Shown here piece after piece: positions 42,370-52,169 of a stretch of DNA of 64,000 nucleotides (its first letter is position 1; the number at the start of each line of letters is the position of its first letter). Origin of the DNA: Littorina saxatilis (taxonomy: Eukaryota > Mollusca > Gastropoda > Littorinimorpha > Littorinidae); assembly GCF_037325665.1 (NCBI RefSeq), contig NC_090253.1, forward strand, positions 14,215,020 to 14,279,019. The letters run 5' to 3'. The position numbers were made by a program, and so were the translations under genes. The notes beneath the pieces were generated by a model that worked only from the letters and a program-made list of their open reading frames with translations, ran no database searches and was not told where the DNA came from.

Positions 42370-42760
42370 TGTCGATCACTCAGATGGAAACGCCGGTTCT
42401 CTGCGCAAATGTTGCCGTGCGCTGTAGGTCGTCCAGACTGCCATAGAGCTTCCCTTGCACCGTGGTCGCCTCCGCCCAGATCTGGCTCCTGAGGCCATCG
42501 TGTAGTGGGCAAGTCTGCAGCAGGTGTTCCGTTGTCATGCTGCCTGTTTGACAAGGGCACTGGTCTGACTGGCCAATTCTGAACTTGGTGAAAAGGTGGT
42601 GGTTCATTCGGTTGTGGCCTGTCCGCAGCCTGAATATAAGGACCTGCTCAGACCTTGTGAGCAGGTGAAAGGCGTCGTTTTTGTTGTAGTGTGGGTGACA
42701 ATGTCCAAGATAATTATCTCTTCTTGTACATTGTATGAGGTGAAAAAGAGATGTAAACAC
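42370..42760 (-). mobile_element. LINE fragment, C-terminal end of the reverse-transcriptase ORF
   Basis: On - the frame reads RLRTGHNRMNHHLF, a hallmark of the region after the RT domain of I/Jockey-group LINEs, followed by CPCQTGSMTTEHLLQTCP, the Cys/His knuckle. The frame enters the duplicated segment at 42709, where coding similarity fades. The element is 5' truncated and only about 120 codons remain. Confidence 0.75.
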
Positions 42761-42949
42761 ATGTAGTTTTTTTGTACTATTTTCTTCTTGTATTAAAAAA
42801 CCCCGAAGATATTAATATGCATTTCAATTTGTGTTTTTATATCTTTTTTGCATTTTTTTGTGTTACTTTGGACTCTTCGTTTACTTCGAATTCTTTGTCA
42901 GTGAATCTTTAAATTGCTCACTCTCTCTTATCTCTCTCTCTCATTCCTG

Positions 42950-42996
<47 letters not shown>

Positions 42997-42997
42997 G

Positions 42998-43035
<38 letters not shown>

Positions 43036-43160
43036 GGCACATACACACACACACGGAACACACACACACACACAAGGCACACACACACACACAAGGCACA
43101 CACACACAAGGCAAACACACACAAGGCACACACACACAAACAAACACACATACACACACT

Positions 43161-43199
<39 letters not shown>

Positions 43200-43713
43200 T
43201 ACACTTTCTGTGCAGCTGATAACAAGACAGACACTTTTTGCTGAGACTGTATTATGAATGCCAGCAAAACTTGCACCAAAAAAAAAGAAAGAAAGACCAG
43301 ACGGTCTGTATTCAACTGTCTTTCTTGTAATAATACACAGATTCCTTTGGTTCACACGCTTCAGTAACATACATACAATGATTTCTTTCCTGAATACATT
43401 TTACAGCTTACACGGTGCACAACAAGAATCACAAAACATTCAACTTTTTTTTTTTAACAATTTTCAGATTTTTAATGACCAAAGTCATTAATCAATTTTT
43501 AAGCCACCAAGCTGAAATGCGATACCCAAGTCCGGGCTTTGTCGGAGATTACTTGACCAAAATTTCAGCCAATTTGGTTGAAAAATGAGAGCGTGACAGT
43601 GCCGCCCCATCTTTCACGAAAAGCCGGATATGACGTCATCAAAGACATTTATCACAAAAATGAAAAAAACGTCTGACGATATCAAACCCAGGAACTCTCA
43701 TGTCAAATTTCAC
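42709..43713 (+). repeat. Segmental duplication, copy 2
   Basis: Partner of 1-835 in direct orientation. Its CA run (about 42,953-43,200) has grown to about 250 bp with 'aggcacac' interruptions. Similarity ends at 'catgtcaaatttca', inside the R fragment. The two copies bracket the whole FKBP6 gene. Confidence 0.85.
43453..43713 (-). repeat. Dispersed repeat family R, copy R5 (partial)
   Basis: Same fragment and same inner junction as R1, because it was copied as part of the segmental duplication. It stops earlier at its outer end. Confidence 0.85.
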
Positions 43714-44238
43714 AAAACATTCAACATACCCGCCCACAAATCCTAAATAATACAAGTGTAGCACAACCATTTGAAACAACCTTCAGTAGAAAATATTTTG
43801 TATTGTATAAATCATGTGAATGAATCGAACAAAGCAGAAATAGTAATTGCACGCATGTACATGTAGCTCCAGTCACACCAGTGATTGTGTGTGTGAATGG
43901 GGTGGGGTGGGGGAGTTTTTTTTTTATTTTTTTTTAAAGATATTCAGACCTTTTTATAGCAAATCTTAGGCGCAAACGGACTAAATTTGTTTTCTTATTT
44001 AAAAAAAAAGAAAGAAAAAAGAAATGTTAAAACTACTTCTACTTGCTCAACTTCTCTTACAGGGGCAGAAGAAAGTAACTGGCATGATTTATAAGATTTA
44101 ATGTCAATTCTGTCAGAAACACACTGTAGGTGTACAAAACTGGAATAAGTTCATCAAAATCTAAGGCTACATTGCACAACATGTACGTACAGTGTTTATA
44201 AAAGCAGAACTATTTTTCAGATACATTGTGTAAACAAT
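43714..44238. other. Intergenic sequence without recognisable features
   Basis: AT-rich, with T- and A-runs. No gene, RNA or repeat partner seen. Confidence 0.5.
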
Positions 44239-44483
44239 TGTGACCCTCCACCACAAAATGAGTCGCATGTCACCTCAAGCGGTTCTGCGCTAGGCTTAAT
44301 ATAAGTCCGGGAAGTGTCTTGTAACAGTGTGAGGGTCACCTTAGTCACAGGCTTATAACTCAAAACTCTTTTCTAAAACGGTTTTCACCACTGGATAGAG
44401 CATGAAAAGCTCGTTAGGAAAATGTAACAATATGAAAGTCATGCAAAGGTGACATGTGACTCATTCCGTGGTGGAGGGTCACA
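44239..44483. mobile_element. 245-bp MITE with about 35-bp inverted ends
   Basis: Ends 'gtgaccctccaccac' plus 'aatgagtcgcatgtcacct' are inverted at about 44,448-44,483. Non-coding. No clear target duplication. Confidence 0.8.
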
Positions 44484-44523
44484 AATATGTAATGAACAAA
44501 CGCAGATCTGTCCAGGCTTTTTC

Positions 44524-44748
44524 AAGGCACAAAAACAAAAAAAAGTCTGTTTACAGTATCCCGACCGACCCTATTTTTTCGCGCGACCCTAGACTTTTTT
44601 TGGGCATTTGGGGAGGAAAAAAAAAAGTCTGCTTTTTTGGCAAAATAACTTAAAAATATGGTTTTTTGAGAAAAAAAAATACCGACCTACCAACCCTATT
44701 TCTTTTGCCTATGTTACCGTAAACAGACTTTTTTTTGTGTGTGCCTAA
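44524..44748. mobile_element. Palindromic MITE family P, copy P4
   Basis: Ends 'aggcac', an A-run and 'gtctgtttacagta', with the inverse 'taccgtaaacagac', a T-run and 'gtgcct'. The interior is as in P1 and P2. Confidence 0.8.
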
Positions 44749-44849
44749 GATGGTCTTTCAACTTTGACACATACCAGGAATCAACAGCCTGGCTGGCCCT
44801 TGTGCAGTGTGAACATACATGCATTTTGCCGATAAAAAACATTGGTGTT

Positions 44850-45156
44850 CAGGCATGGGAATTGTTCGCTGAAAGGCAAATTTCCGCCGAATTTTGTTTT
44901 TGTTCCGCCGAACAAGCAAAAGTGTCCGCCGAAAAAGTAAATGAGGGAGGCAAAAATGGTTCTAAAAACTTAATTTAATGGCAAACTCGGAGCTCAGATG
45001 ACACCAAATTGCACCACTTGGGTTATTTGGAGAGAACAAAATTCTGGTGGGGCATGCCCCCGGACCCCCCTAGTAAGTCTAGGTGCTTCGCGCCGTCGAC
45101 TTTGCTATTACTTAAATATTTTCAGCCTTTTTGACTGTTTTAAATTCCCATGCCTG
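44850..45156. mobile_element. DNA transposon remnant H2 (CAGG-type ends)
   Basis: 14-bp ends 'caggcatgggaatt' and the inverse 'aattcccatgcctg', with 'gtgtt' on both flanks (44845-44849 and 45157-45161). The interior repeats 'tccgccgaa' and holds 'catgcccccggacccccc'. Its style resembles H1 ('tacgccgaaat' repeats), so a related non-autonomous family, possibly hAT-like. Confidence 0.7.
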
Positions 45157-45161
45157 GTGTT

Positions 45162-46660
45162 GGTTAAAAAACAACCACAACTTTTGACAGCAAATACACA
45201 CACACACACACCACTGCACAGAAAACAGATAGGTCACATGTTTTTTGGTATGTGTCCAAGTGGATTGCTCTTATTCCCCATAAAAGCCAAGAAGGGTCTA
45301 CAGTGATTAATGACACAATTGCTTGCATGAGATTAGGTACTGGTCACATCCCGACAGATGATTTCTGATCGTTTCAACCTGGGATCTGGTAAATATTCTT
45401 GTTTCACATAAAAATCATCAACATGTCATCCATTCTATCATCATGTTCTAAGTTTTCATTGCTGAAATGGCGAAGGATGTTTTGTGATACATGAGTGTAC
45501 TTCTACAAAGGTGCAAATACCCCAATTCTTTCAAAAATTCATACAAAATGGTTTTTTCCTTTTTCTTTGCCACTGGAATCTCTGATGATGCCTAATATAT
45601 GATGCTGACAGTCACATAAAAAAGTGCATAAGCAAAGAGTGCTATCAAGCAACATACTAAATTTGCTGTTACACTCGGGAGGAAGACCTGTACTAATGCT
45701 GCTAACATGTGGCCGACACCAGGAAAGACGACATAAAAGTACACCATGCTAATACACATAGGTATTCATGTCCAGTTTTAACAAGGCAGTAAATGCCATA
45801 GGTCAGTGTTCACAAGTAAGTTTTTCCGTGGCAAAATCAACATTTCATTGTGAGATTACTCTCAAAGACTGTGTATTAGTGCAAATTGATGTTCACAAAA
45901 GTGTTAACGCCGCAAATTCCATGCGCTTACCAACAAGGACTTGCATGTGTTATTTTCCCACAAAGGTTTTACGAAGCAAAATCCACATGCTATCGTGCGT
46001 TTACTAACAAAGACTTGCATGTGTTATTGTGTGTACAGAAAACCAATATTTGATATACAGCAAGTACTTGGGCAATGGGTAATGGCAACATGATTACATG
46101 CACTGTAGTGTAGAACTGTAAGGGGTGTGGGGTTGGGCGATATCCAGGGTTGGGTAGGAAAACAAAAGGGGAACAAATACAATCGTCAATAACATACAGC
46201 TGGCAGTAAATACAACTCAACCCCAGTGGCACAAATAGTATACATCCATTTAAACAAATATGAGTGCTCTGTACATTTCTGGGTGAGATACAGGGGTGTA
46301 CGTACTATTGTAATACGCCACATACTAATGGAATATGCAAAGACTGATATGGTTTCCAAACAAATGTTGGTACACACACACACACACGCGCGCGCAAAGA
46401 AAAAAAACCAAATACACATACAGACAAAAACTCAAAACATATACTTTTTTCATCTTTGTCACAGATCTCTTACTTGTCTGGTGTAGCACTGGCGATATGA
46501 TATCCAAAATCAAAATTCCAAACCCAGAACAAAAGCTTGATTATCAGGTAAATAACACACTCAATCATTATGCATTCCTTAATAATATCCAGAAGGTATG
46601 CAGGTAGAGTGTACAACAGCCACAGAGGTATTTAATATACACTTTTCTCAAACAGGAAAC
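45162..46660. other. Intergenic stretch, little recognisable
   Basis: AT-rich sequence between the two convergent genes, with short CA/CG runs (45,196-45,211; 46,373-46,396). 'actaacaaagacttgcatgt' near 46,005 echoes 'accaacaaggacttgcatgt' near 45,929, a small direct duplication. No coding or RNA signal. Confidence 0.5.
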
Positions 46661-46666
46661 GTTCTT

Positions 46667-47777
46667 TCTTTCTTTATTTGGTGTTTAACGTCGTTTTCAA
46701 CCATGAAGGTTATATCGCGACGGGGAAAGGGGGGGGAAGGATGGGATAGAGCCACTTGTTAATTGTTTCTTGTTCACAAAAGCACTAATAAACAAGAAGG
46801 GCAAAGCCCATACGACTCACATGCTTTACACATTTTTCCTACCAAAATACATGTGACCTTGACCCAAGGTCAAGGTCATCCAAGGTCATGCAACACAAAG
46901 CTGTTAATTCAAGACATAGGAAGTACAATGGTGCTTATTGGCTCTTTCTACCATGAGATATGGTCACTTTTAGTGGTTCACTACCTTATTTTGGTCACAT
47001 TTCATAAGGGTCAAAGTGACCTTGACCTTGATCATATGTGACCAAATGTGTCTCATGATGAAAGCATAACATGTGCCCCACATAATTTTTAAGTTTGAAA
47101 CAGTTATCTTCCATAGTTCAGGGTCAAGGTCACTTCAAAATATGTATACAATCCAACTTTGAAGAGCTCCTGTGACCTTGACCTTGAAGCAAGGTAAACC
47201 AAACTGGTATCAAAAGATGGGGCTTACTTTGCCCTATATATCATATATAGGTGAGGTATTGAATCTCAAAAACTTCAGAGAAAATGGGGAAAATGTGAAA
47301 AATAGCTGTTTTTTAGGCAACATTTATGCCCCTGCGACTTTGACCTTGCTTCAAGGTCAAGATGCTATGTATGTTTTTGGGGGCCTTGTCATCATACACC
47401 ATCTTGCCAAATTTGGTACTGATAGACTGAATAGTGTCCAAGAAATATCCAACGTTAAAGTTTTCCGGCCGGCCGGACGGCCGGACGACTCGGGTGAGTA
47501 CATAGACTCACTTTTGCTTCGCATGTGAGTCAAAAAATTGCTCCAGGGGCTTGCAACGTAGTACAATATATTACCTTACTGGGAGAATGCAAGTTTCCAG
47601 TACAAAGGACTTAACATTTCTTACATACTGCTTGACTAAAATCTTTTAAAAAATTGACTATATTCTATACAAGAAACACTTAACAAGGGTAAAAGGAGAA
47701 ACAGAATCCGTTAGTCGCCTCTTACGACATGCTGGGGAGCATCGGGTAAATTCTTCCCCCTAACCCGCGGGGGGTGT
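46667..47777 (+). repeat. Dispersed repeat family W, copy W1 (interrupted by T2)
   Basis: Shares 'tttggtgtttaacgtcgttt', 'ggttatatcgcga', 'gatagagccacttgt' and, after 47,532, 'gctccaggggcttgcaacgt', 'gttagtcgcctcttacg' and 'taacccgcgggg' with W2 at 48926-49316. The 741-bp T2 element splits it. Probably a SINE-like family of unknown origin. Confidence 0.85.
46791..47531 (+). repeat. Dispersed repeat family T, copy T2, inserted in W1
   Basis: Begins 'aacaagaagggcaaagcc' and ends 'gcttcgcatgtgagtc', with 'cggccggccggacggccgg' near the right end. It is crowded with TGACCTTGACC/TCAAGGTCA motifs. The intact W2 copy gives the empty site, so both edges are known to within a few bases. Confidence 0.85.
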
Positions 47778-48925
47778 CAAACAGACATAGACATCTCACC
47801 ATTGCGAAGGCAGTTCACACACTAACGCCCACTAATAAAGAATTTGAATATTAGGCTTGTACGTGATTGTTTTATCAGAACGGTGTAGAAAAAAATAATA
47901 ACAAAGATAAAATTAATACAGGAATAAATACATAAAAACAAATAAACAAATTAATTTATCAATTAAAGCAGAAGAAGAACAAACACAAGAAAGAAAGGAG
48001 TTTCAGACCCTACAGTTTAAGATACCTCTTTTAGGGTCAGTGTTTTTACTTTTAAATGTTTTTTGGTGGTCAGAAAACAGAGAAGCTGTTGCATAAAAGT
48101 TCCCTAAAAAGACAATAAGAAAAACAAGTATTCTGGGCCTCCTTTGTTAAACAAAAAGTGTGCAGAACTTGCCTATTGTTTGTACATGTATGGGCAAGTT
48201 ATCACACAGAATGTAACTGCATATAAGCAGCTTTTTCCCACCTGTGATCTAGATTACATCGAGTACACACCTCCCTTTTTGAGCCAATTATAAATGATCC
48301 TTTACAAATTCATATCTATTATTATTATTGTATGTATACATCAATGACAACTTGAGTATTGAGATGATGATGATGATAATGATGATAACGATGATGATAA
48401 TTACTTCATGATCATCACAGAAAAAAATTCCATCAATAAATATTTGCACAACTGTAAATTCTCAAATGTTCACATTGTTTAAAAGTCAGTCTGCTTTAAA
48501 AAAAAGGATGATACACTTGCAATCAAAGATACCTTCCTTTTCCTGTAAAACCAACCACTGAACCTCTAACTACTGAGCTGAATACAAAATTCCACCCAGA
48601 CAAATTGTCTCTAAACTGTTTCTAAGTGAGCAACACAGCAAACCCAGGAAGTAAACAAAGAAGACAATGCCATCTCATAAATTTCAATTAAAAAAACAAA
48701 ATTTAAACATAGGGGGACAAAATTAAGGCTTGATAAAATCCTTCAATGTTATCAAAATTGACTAGTAGCTGCCTCCCTTTCATTTGAAAAAAGAAGAAGA
48801 ACAAAACCAACTAAACTGAGCTATTCTGAAAACGTTCTAAAGTGAGCAAAATTAACACAACACATTAACACATTGTAATGGCACGTTTTCAAAAGTGATC
48901 AGATATTTCATTCTGCTTTCTTTGC
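47778..48925. other. Intergenic stretch with a GAT-rich microsatellite
   Basis: AT-rich. An imperfect (GAT)n/(GATAAT) run lies at about 48,362-48,403. No coding or RNA signal. Confidence 0.5.
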
Positions 48926-49316
48926 CTTTCTTTCTTTATTTGGTGTTTAACGTCGTTTTCAACCACGAAGGTTATATCGCGAAGGGGGGAGATGGGATAG
49001 AGCCACTTGTCAATTCAATTGTTTCTTGTTCACAAAAGCACTAATCAAAAATTTGCTCCAGGGGCTTGCAACGTAGTACAATGTATTACCTTACTGGGAG
49101 AATGCAAGTTTCCAGTACAAAGGACTTAACATTTCTTACATACTGCTTGACTAAAATCTTTACAAAAATTGACTATATTCTATACAAGAAACACTTAACA
49201 AGGGTAAAAGGAGAAACAGAATCCGTTAGTCGCCTCTTACGGCATGCTGGGGAGCATCGGGTAAATTCTTTCTCGTCCCAACCAATATGGGACTTCCCCT
49301 AACCCGCGGGGGGGTC
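48926..49316 (+). repeat. Dispersed repeat family W, copy W2 (uninterrupted)
   Basis: Full copy from 'ctttctttatttggtgttta' to 'cccctaacccgcgggggg'. It contains 'gcactaatcaaaaatttgct', the empty site for the T2 insertion in W1, and a 25-bp stretch ('ctcgtcccaaccaatatggg') that W1 lacks. Confidence 0.85.
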
Positions 49317-49435
49317 TTTCTTTGCCTAATTCCAAGTGTTTAATAATAATTCTATCTCACAAAAATGTGAATGATTTACCTGATCCCAACGCAATACAAA
49401 TGTGTGGCGATATGGTTAAGTCACAACCTCTTCAT

Positions 49436-49527
49436 GAATTGAAGTTGGTAAAAGGGGAAGTAAGAATTGAAGTTGGTAAAAAGGGAAGTAAGAATTGAAG
49501 TTGGTAAAAGGGGAAGTAAGAATTGAA
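49436..49527. repeat. 28-bp tandem repeat, three units
   Basis: Units start at 49436, 49464 and 49492 ('gaattgaagttggtaaaa..'). A fourth begins at 49520. Confidence 0.95.
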
Positions 49528-49935
49528 AAAAATTTCCCCAAAAAGTGAAATGAGATTTCATTTTGCTTCCTCCCACCCCCCATCCCCCCTTTTTTGTGTT
49601 TTTCAACAGCATGTAAAAATGCCTCCATGACTTCATAGATTAAAGACTATACATAATAAAATAAGTAATAAAGTTTATAAAATCACTTTAAAATAACGTA
49701 ATCTAAATCTCATATAAATTTCAAACCGAATCAAAAATAAGACTGAAAATTTCAGCTGCGAATGATGGTATCCCGCAATAACCACAACACATTACATTCA
49801 GCAGATTTCACTGTCATGGTTCGTTGAAAATCAATTGCAAAAGCAAGATAAATACACACAAGAATTAGATTATGACTGTATAACCATTGTCAAGAATCTG
49901 ACCATATTTTCCCCAGTGATCACTGCATCACTAGT

Positions 49936-50020
49936 TTTCAGCTACACAGAAAACATAAACATAACTTTCAGCTACACAGAGAACATAAACATAACTTTCA
50001 GCTACAAAGGGAACATAAAA
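49936..50020. repeat. 30-bp tandem repeat, three units
   Basis: 'tttcagctacacag' plus 'aacataaacataac' repeats at 49936, 49966 and 49996, the last diverging. Confidence 0.9.
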
Positions 50021-50364
50021 ATGTGAGGCAGTTCATCATTCTACAATAATCGCAAGTGTCGATGTTGAACACTTGTACACAAAACCCTGTAAAAAATATA
50101 TCAGCTGGCAGATCTGATCTGTATACAATTTTGTACTATTTATCTTCTGATTCCAACCAACAAAATACAGGAAATCACTGCTTAACTGGTTGCTTAGCCA
50201 AGAAGACGAAATTACTGTGCACTGTGTAAAACTATCTTCTCACAATTAGGAACAGGCTCTGTTTGTGAAAATAGCAACAGGTTCATAAAAATGTATCATC
50301 ACTTCGTTAGGCGTGCAAGACTGATGATGTGACATGGTGAATTGCAGCAAAAACAAATCATCTT

Positions 50365-51140
50365 AACGGACATATTCTTAAACTAGGACAGCAAGTGCAG
50401 ACAACTCATTCAAGCTCTCCCTATCACTGGTTTTCATCATATGAATAGAAGTTTTGCGGAAATAACTCGCTGTCCTGCTTTAAGATTGTGTCAGTTGAAA
50501 TGATTCATTTTTGCTGCAATGGACGTTTTCCGGAAATAACTCTGTCAAGATTTGAAAACGTTGTGGAAGAGTTGTGCTTCGCTTTTCTTGTACAAACAGG
50601 AAACACGTGCTCGGACAGATAAAACTACCATCGCAGCGAATAACTGACTCCCATGTGTATGTTATGCAGTTTCCAATTGATATAATGCCTTTTTTTGTGA
50701 GAATCTTCATATCAGAGCCAAGTTTCACTGGCCTGCTGTGATCGCTAAGCACACCTGGCAGTTTTCCGAACTCCCGTGACCTCGACCTCAAGCAAAACTC
50801 AAGTGACCTCAGGCAAAACACATTGTCGGCTGTCACTCAGGGCAAGCGATCATTGCCGCAACAGATTGTAAACTCTGATGTGTATATTTTTGAAAGAAAG
50901 GGGGACTTACACATCGGAGTCACTTATTTGCTGCCATCGTGGTTTTAATCTGGTCGACCATGTGTTTCCTGTTTGTACAAGAAAAGTGGCGCACAACGCT
51001 TCCATAACACTTGATAATCCTGACAAGATTCATTTCCGGCAAACGTGTATTGCAGCAAAAATGAATCATCACAACTGACATAGTCGTAAAGCTGGGTGGT
51101 AAGTGCAGACGTCCATATCAAGCTTCCCCTATCACTGGCT
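50365..51140. repeat. Diverged inverted and direct duplications in the intergenic region
   Basis: A block of about 170 bp at 50,485-50,660 is inverted at about 50,900-51,085 ('cttttcttgtacaaacagga', 'gattcatttttgctgcaat'), at roughly 80% identity by eye, with a loop of about 240 bp. A third, direct and shorter relative ('cccctatcactggctttt', 'attgcagcaaaaa') lies at 50,365-50,440 and 51,050-51,140. Transcription through it would give a long hairpin. Confidence 0.75.
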
Positions 51141-51744
51141 TTTGTCATCAGGATTACCTCCCCGCCCATGGACTCAAGCACCCACAAATTAATCTGATAA
51201 TCATGTAACACAGATACTTATGTTGGATACATGCAGAAAACCATCATCAAATTTTGATTCTGGAACATTTCACAACACGATGAGAATGAGCTACCTGACT
51301 GGTATCAACCCAAGGACAAACACATGAAAAACATGTACACCAGTCTAAATGAAGTGGCTTGGCTGTTTGGATCAAGTCATATCAATAAAATACAAACTTG
51401 CATCCAAAAATCATCCCTTCAGCAGTGTAAAATGTACAATGTACATAAAATACGTTCATAAGTTTTACTCAGATACATACTTAGCTACGTGGACATTACA
51501 GAGTCTTTTCAATTCCGAATATTTAATTCACCAACAACTGTCATGTGTCCGTCAGAATTAAAAGATATTTCCTTTCACTTTCCTAACCTGGAAAATGACC
51601 CTCAGTTTTCCCAAACCTTCACAGCTCATGAAAACCCCAGCCAAATCTTGAATCCGACACAAATCTGCTGAAAAAATGTCCCAGCACACCCGACATAAAA
51701 ATGAACTGAACATTTTCTCTTGTGTGTCTGCCAGTTTTCGGAGA
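51141..51744. other. Intergenic sequence without recognisable features
   Basis: AT-rich; short open frames without motif. Confidence 0.45.
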
Positions 51745-52045
51745 CAGTCAAACCTGTCTACAACAACCCTTACAACGGGCTGACCAGAAGTGGTTGTAAT
51801 CGACAGAAGGTCACTATCCTTCTTTTTCTTCTTCTTCGTTCATGGGCTGAAACTCCCACGTTCACTCATGTTTTTGCTACGAGCAGGTTTGAACGTGTAT
51901 GGTCGTTTTTGCCATATGCCGCTTTCAGGGGTCACTATCCACAGGTGTATCATACAGAAAAAAAAGTTTGTCGGGGATCCTTTGTGATGGTTGTTATGGG
52001 CAGGTGGTGTTTATGGAGAGGTGGTCGCCAGGGCAGGTTCCACTG
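51745..52045. mobile_element. Pogo/Tigger-like MITE carrying a SINE insertion
   Basis: Ends 'cagtcaaacctgtc' and 'ggcaggttccactg', with TA on the right flank. The remainder (about 180 bp without the SINE) is related to the small element at 60217-60378 ('gtggtcg' near the right end of both). Confidence 0.65.
51820..51929 (-). mobile_element. SINE S1 3' fragment, copy f, with 11-bp target duplication
   Basis: Only the tail part of S1 is present: '(TTC)n', 'gttcatgggctgaaactccc' and 'acgtgtatggtcgtttttgcc'. 'ggtcactatcc' flanks it at 51809-51819 and 51930-51940, so it inserted as a 5'-truncated copy inside the MITE. Confidence 0.9.
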
Positions 52046-52109
52046 TATAAGTCGGTGCCGTGACTTTGCAGGAACGGAATGATGAGCAAGAAGACGCTCT
52101 GTGTGTGTG

Positions 52110-52169
52110 TCATACAAATGACGCCACTGTGTCGGGGGGCAGATTCCATTTGCAGTTGACGCTGTCAAA
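52110..52169 (-). CDS. RSKR: RSKR last exon, residues 249-267 and stop
   Basis: Encodes [19 protein letters not shown] and TGA. The acceptor has a good pyrimidine tract (tttttactttttcag). The phase fits the previous exon. Confidence 0.8.
   Translation of the reverse strand, partial: FDSVNCKWNLPPDTVASFV

Noticed and set aside
42914-43370. Long open frames on both strands over CA runs (also 59766-60144, 62061-62591, 63648-63915)
   Set aside because: Dinucleotide repeats are stop-free by composition. No domain or splice context supports coding.
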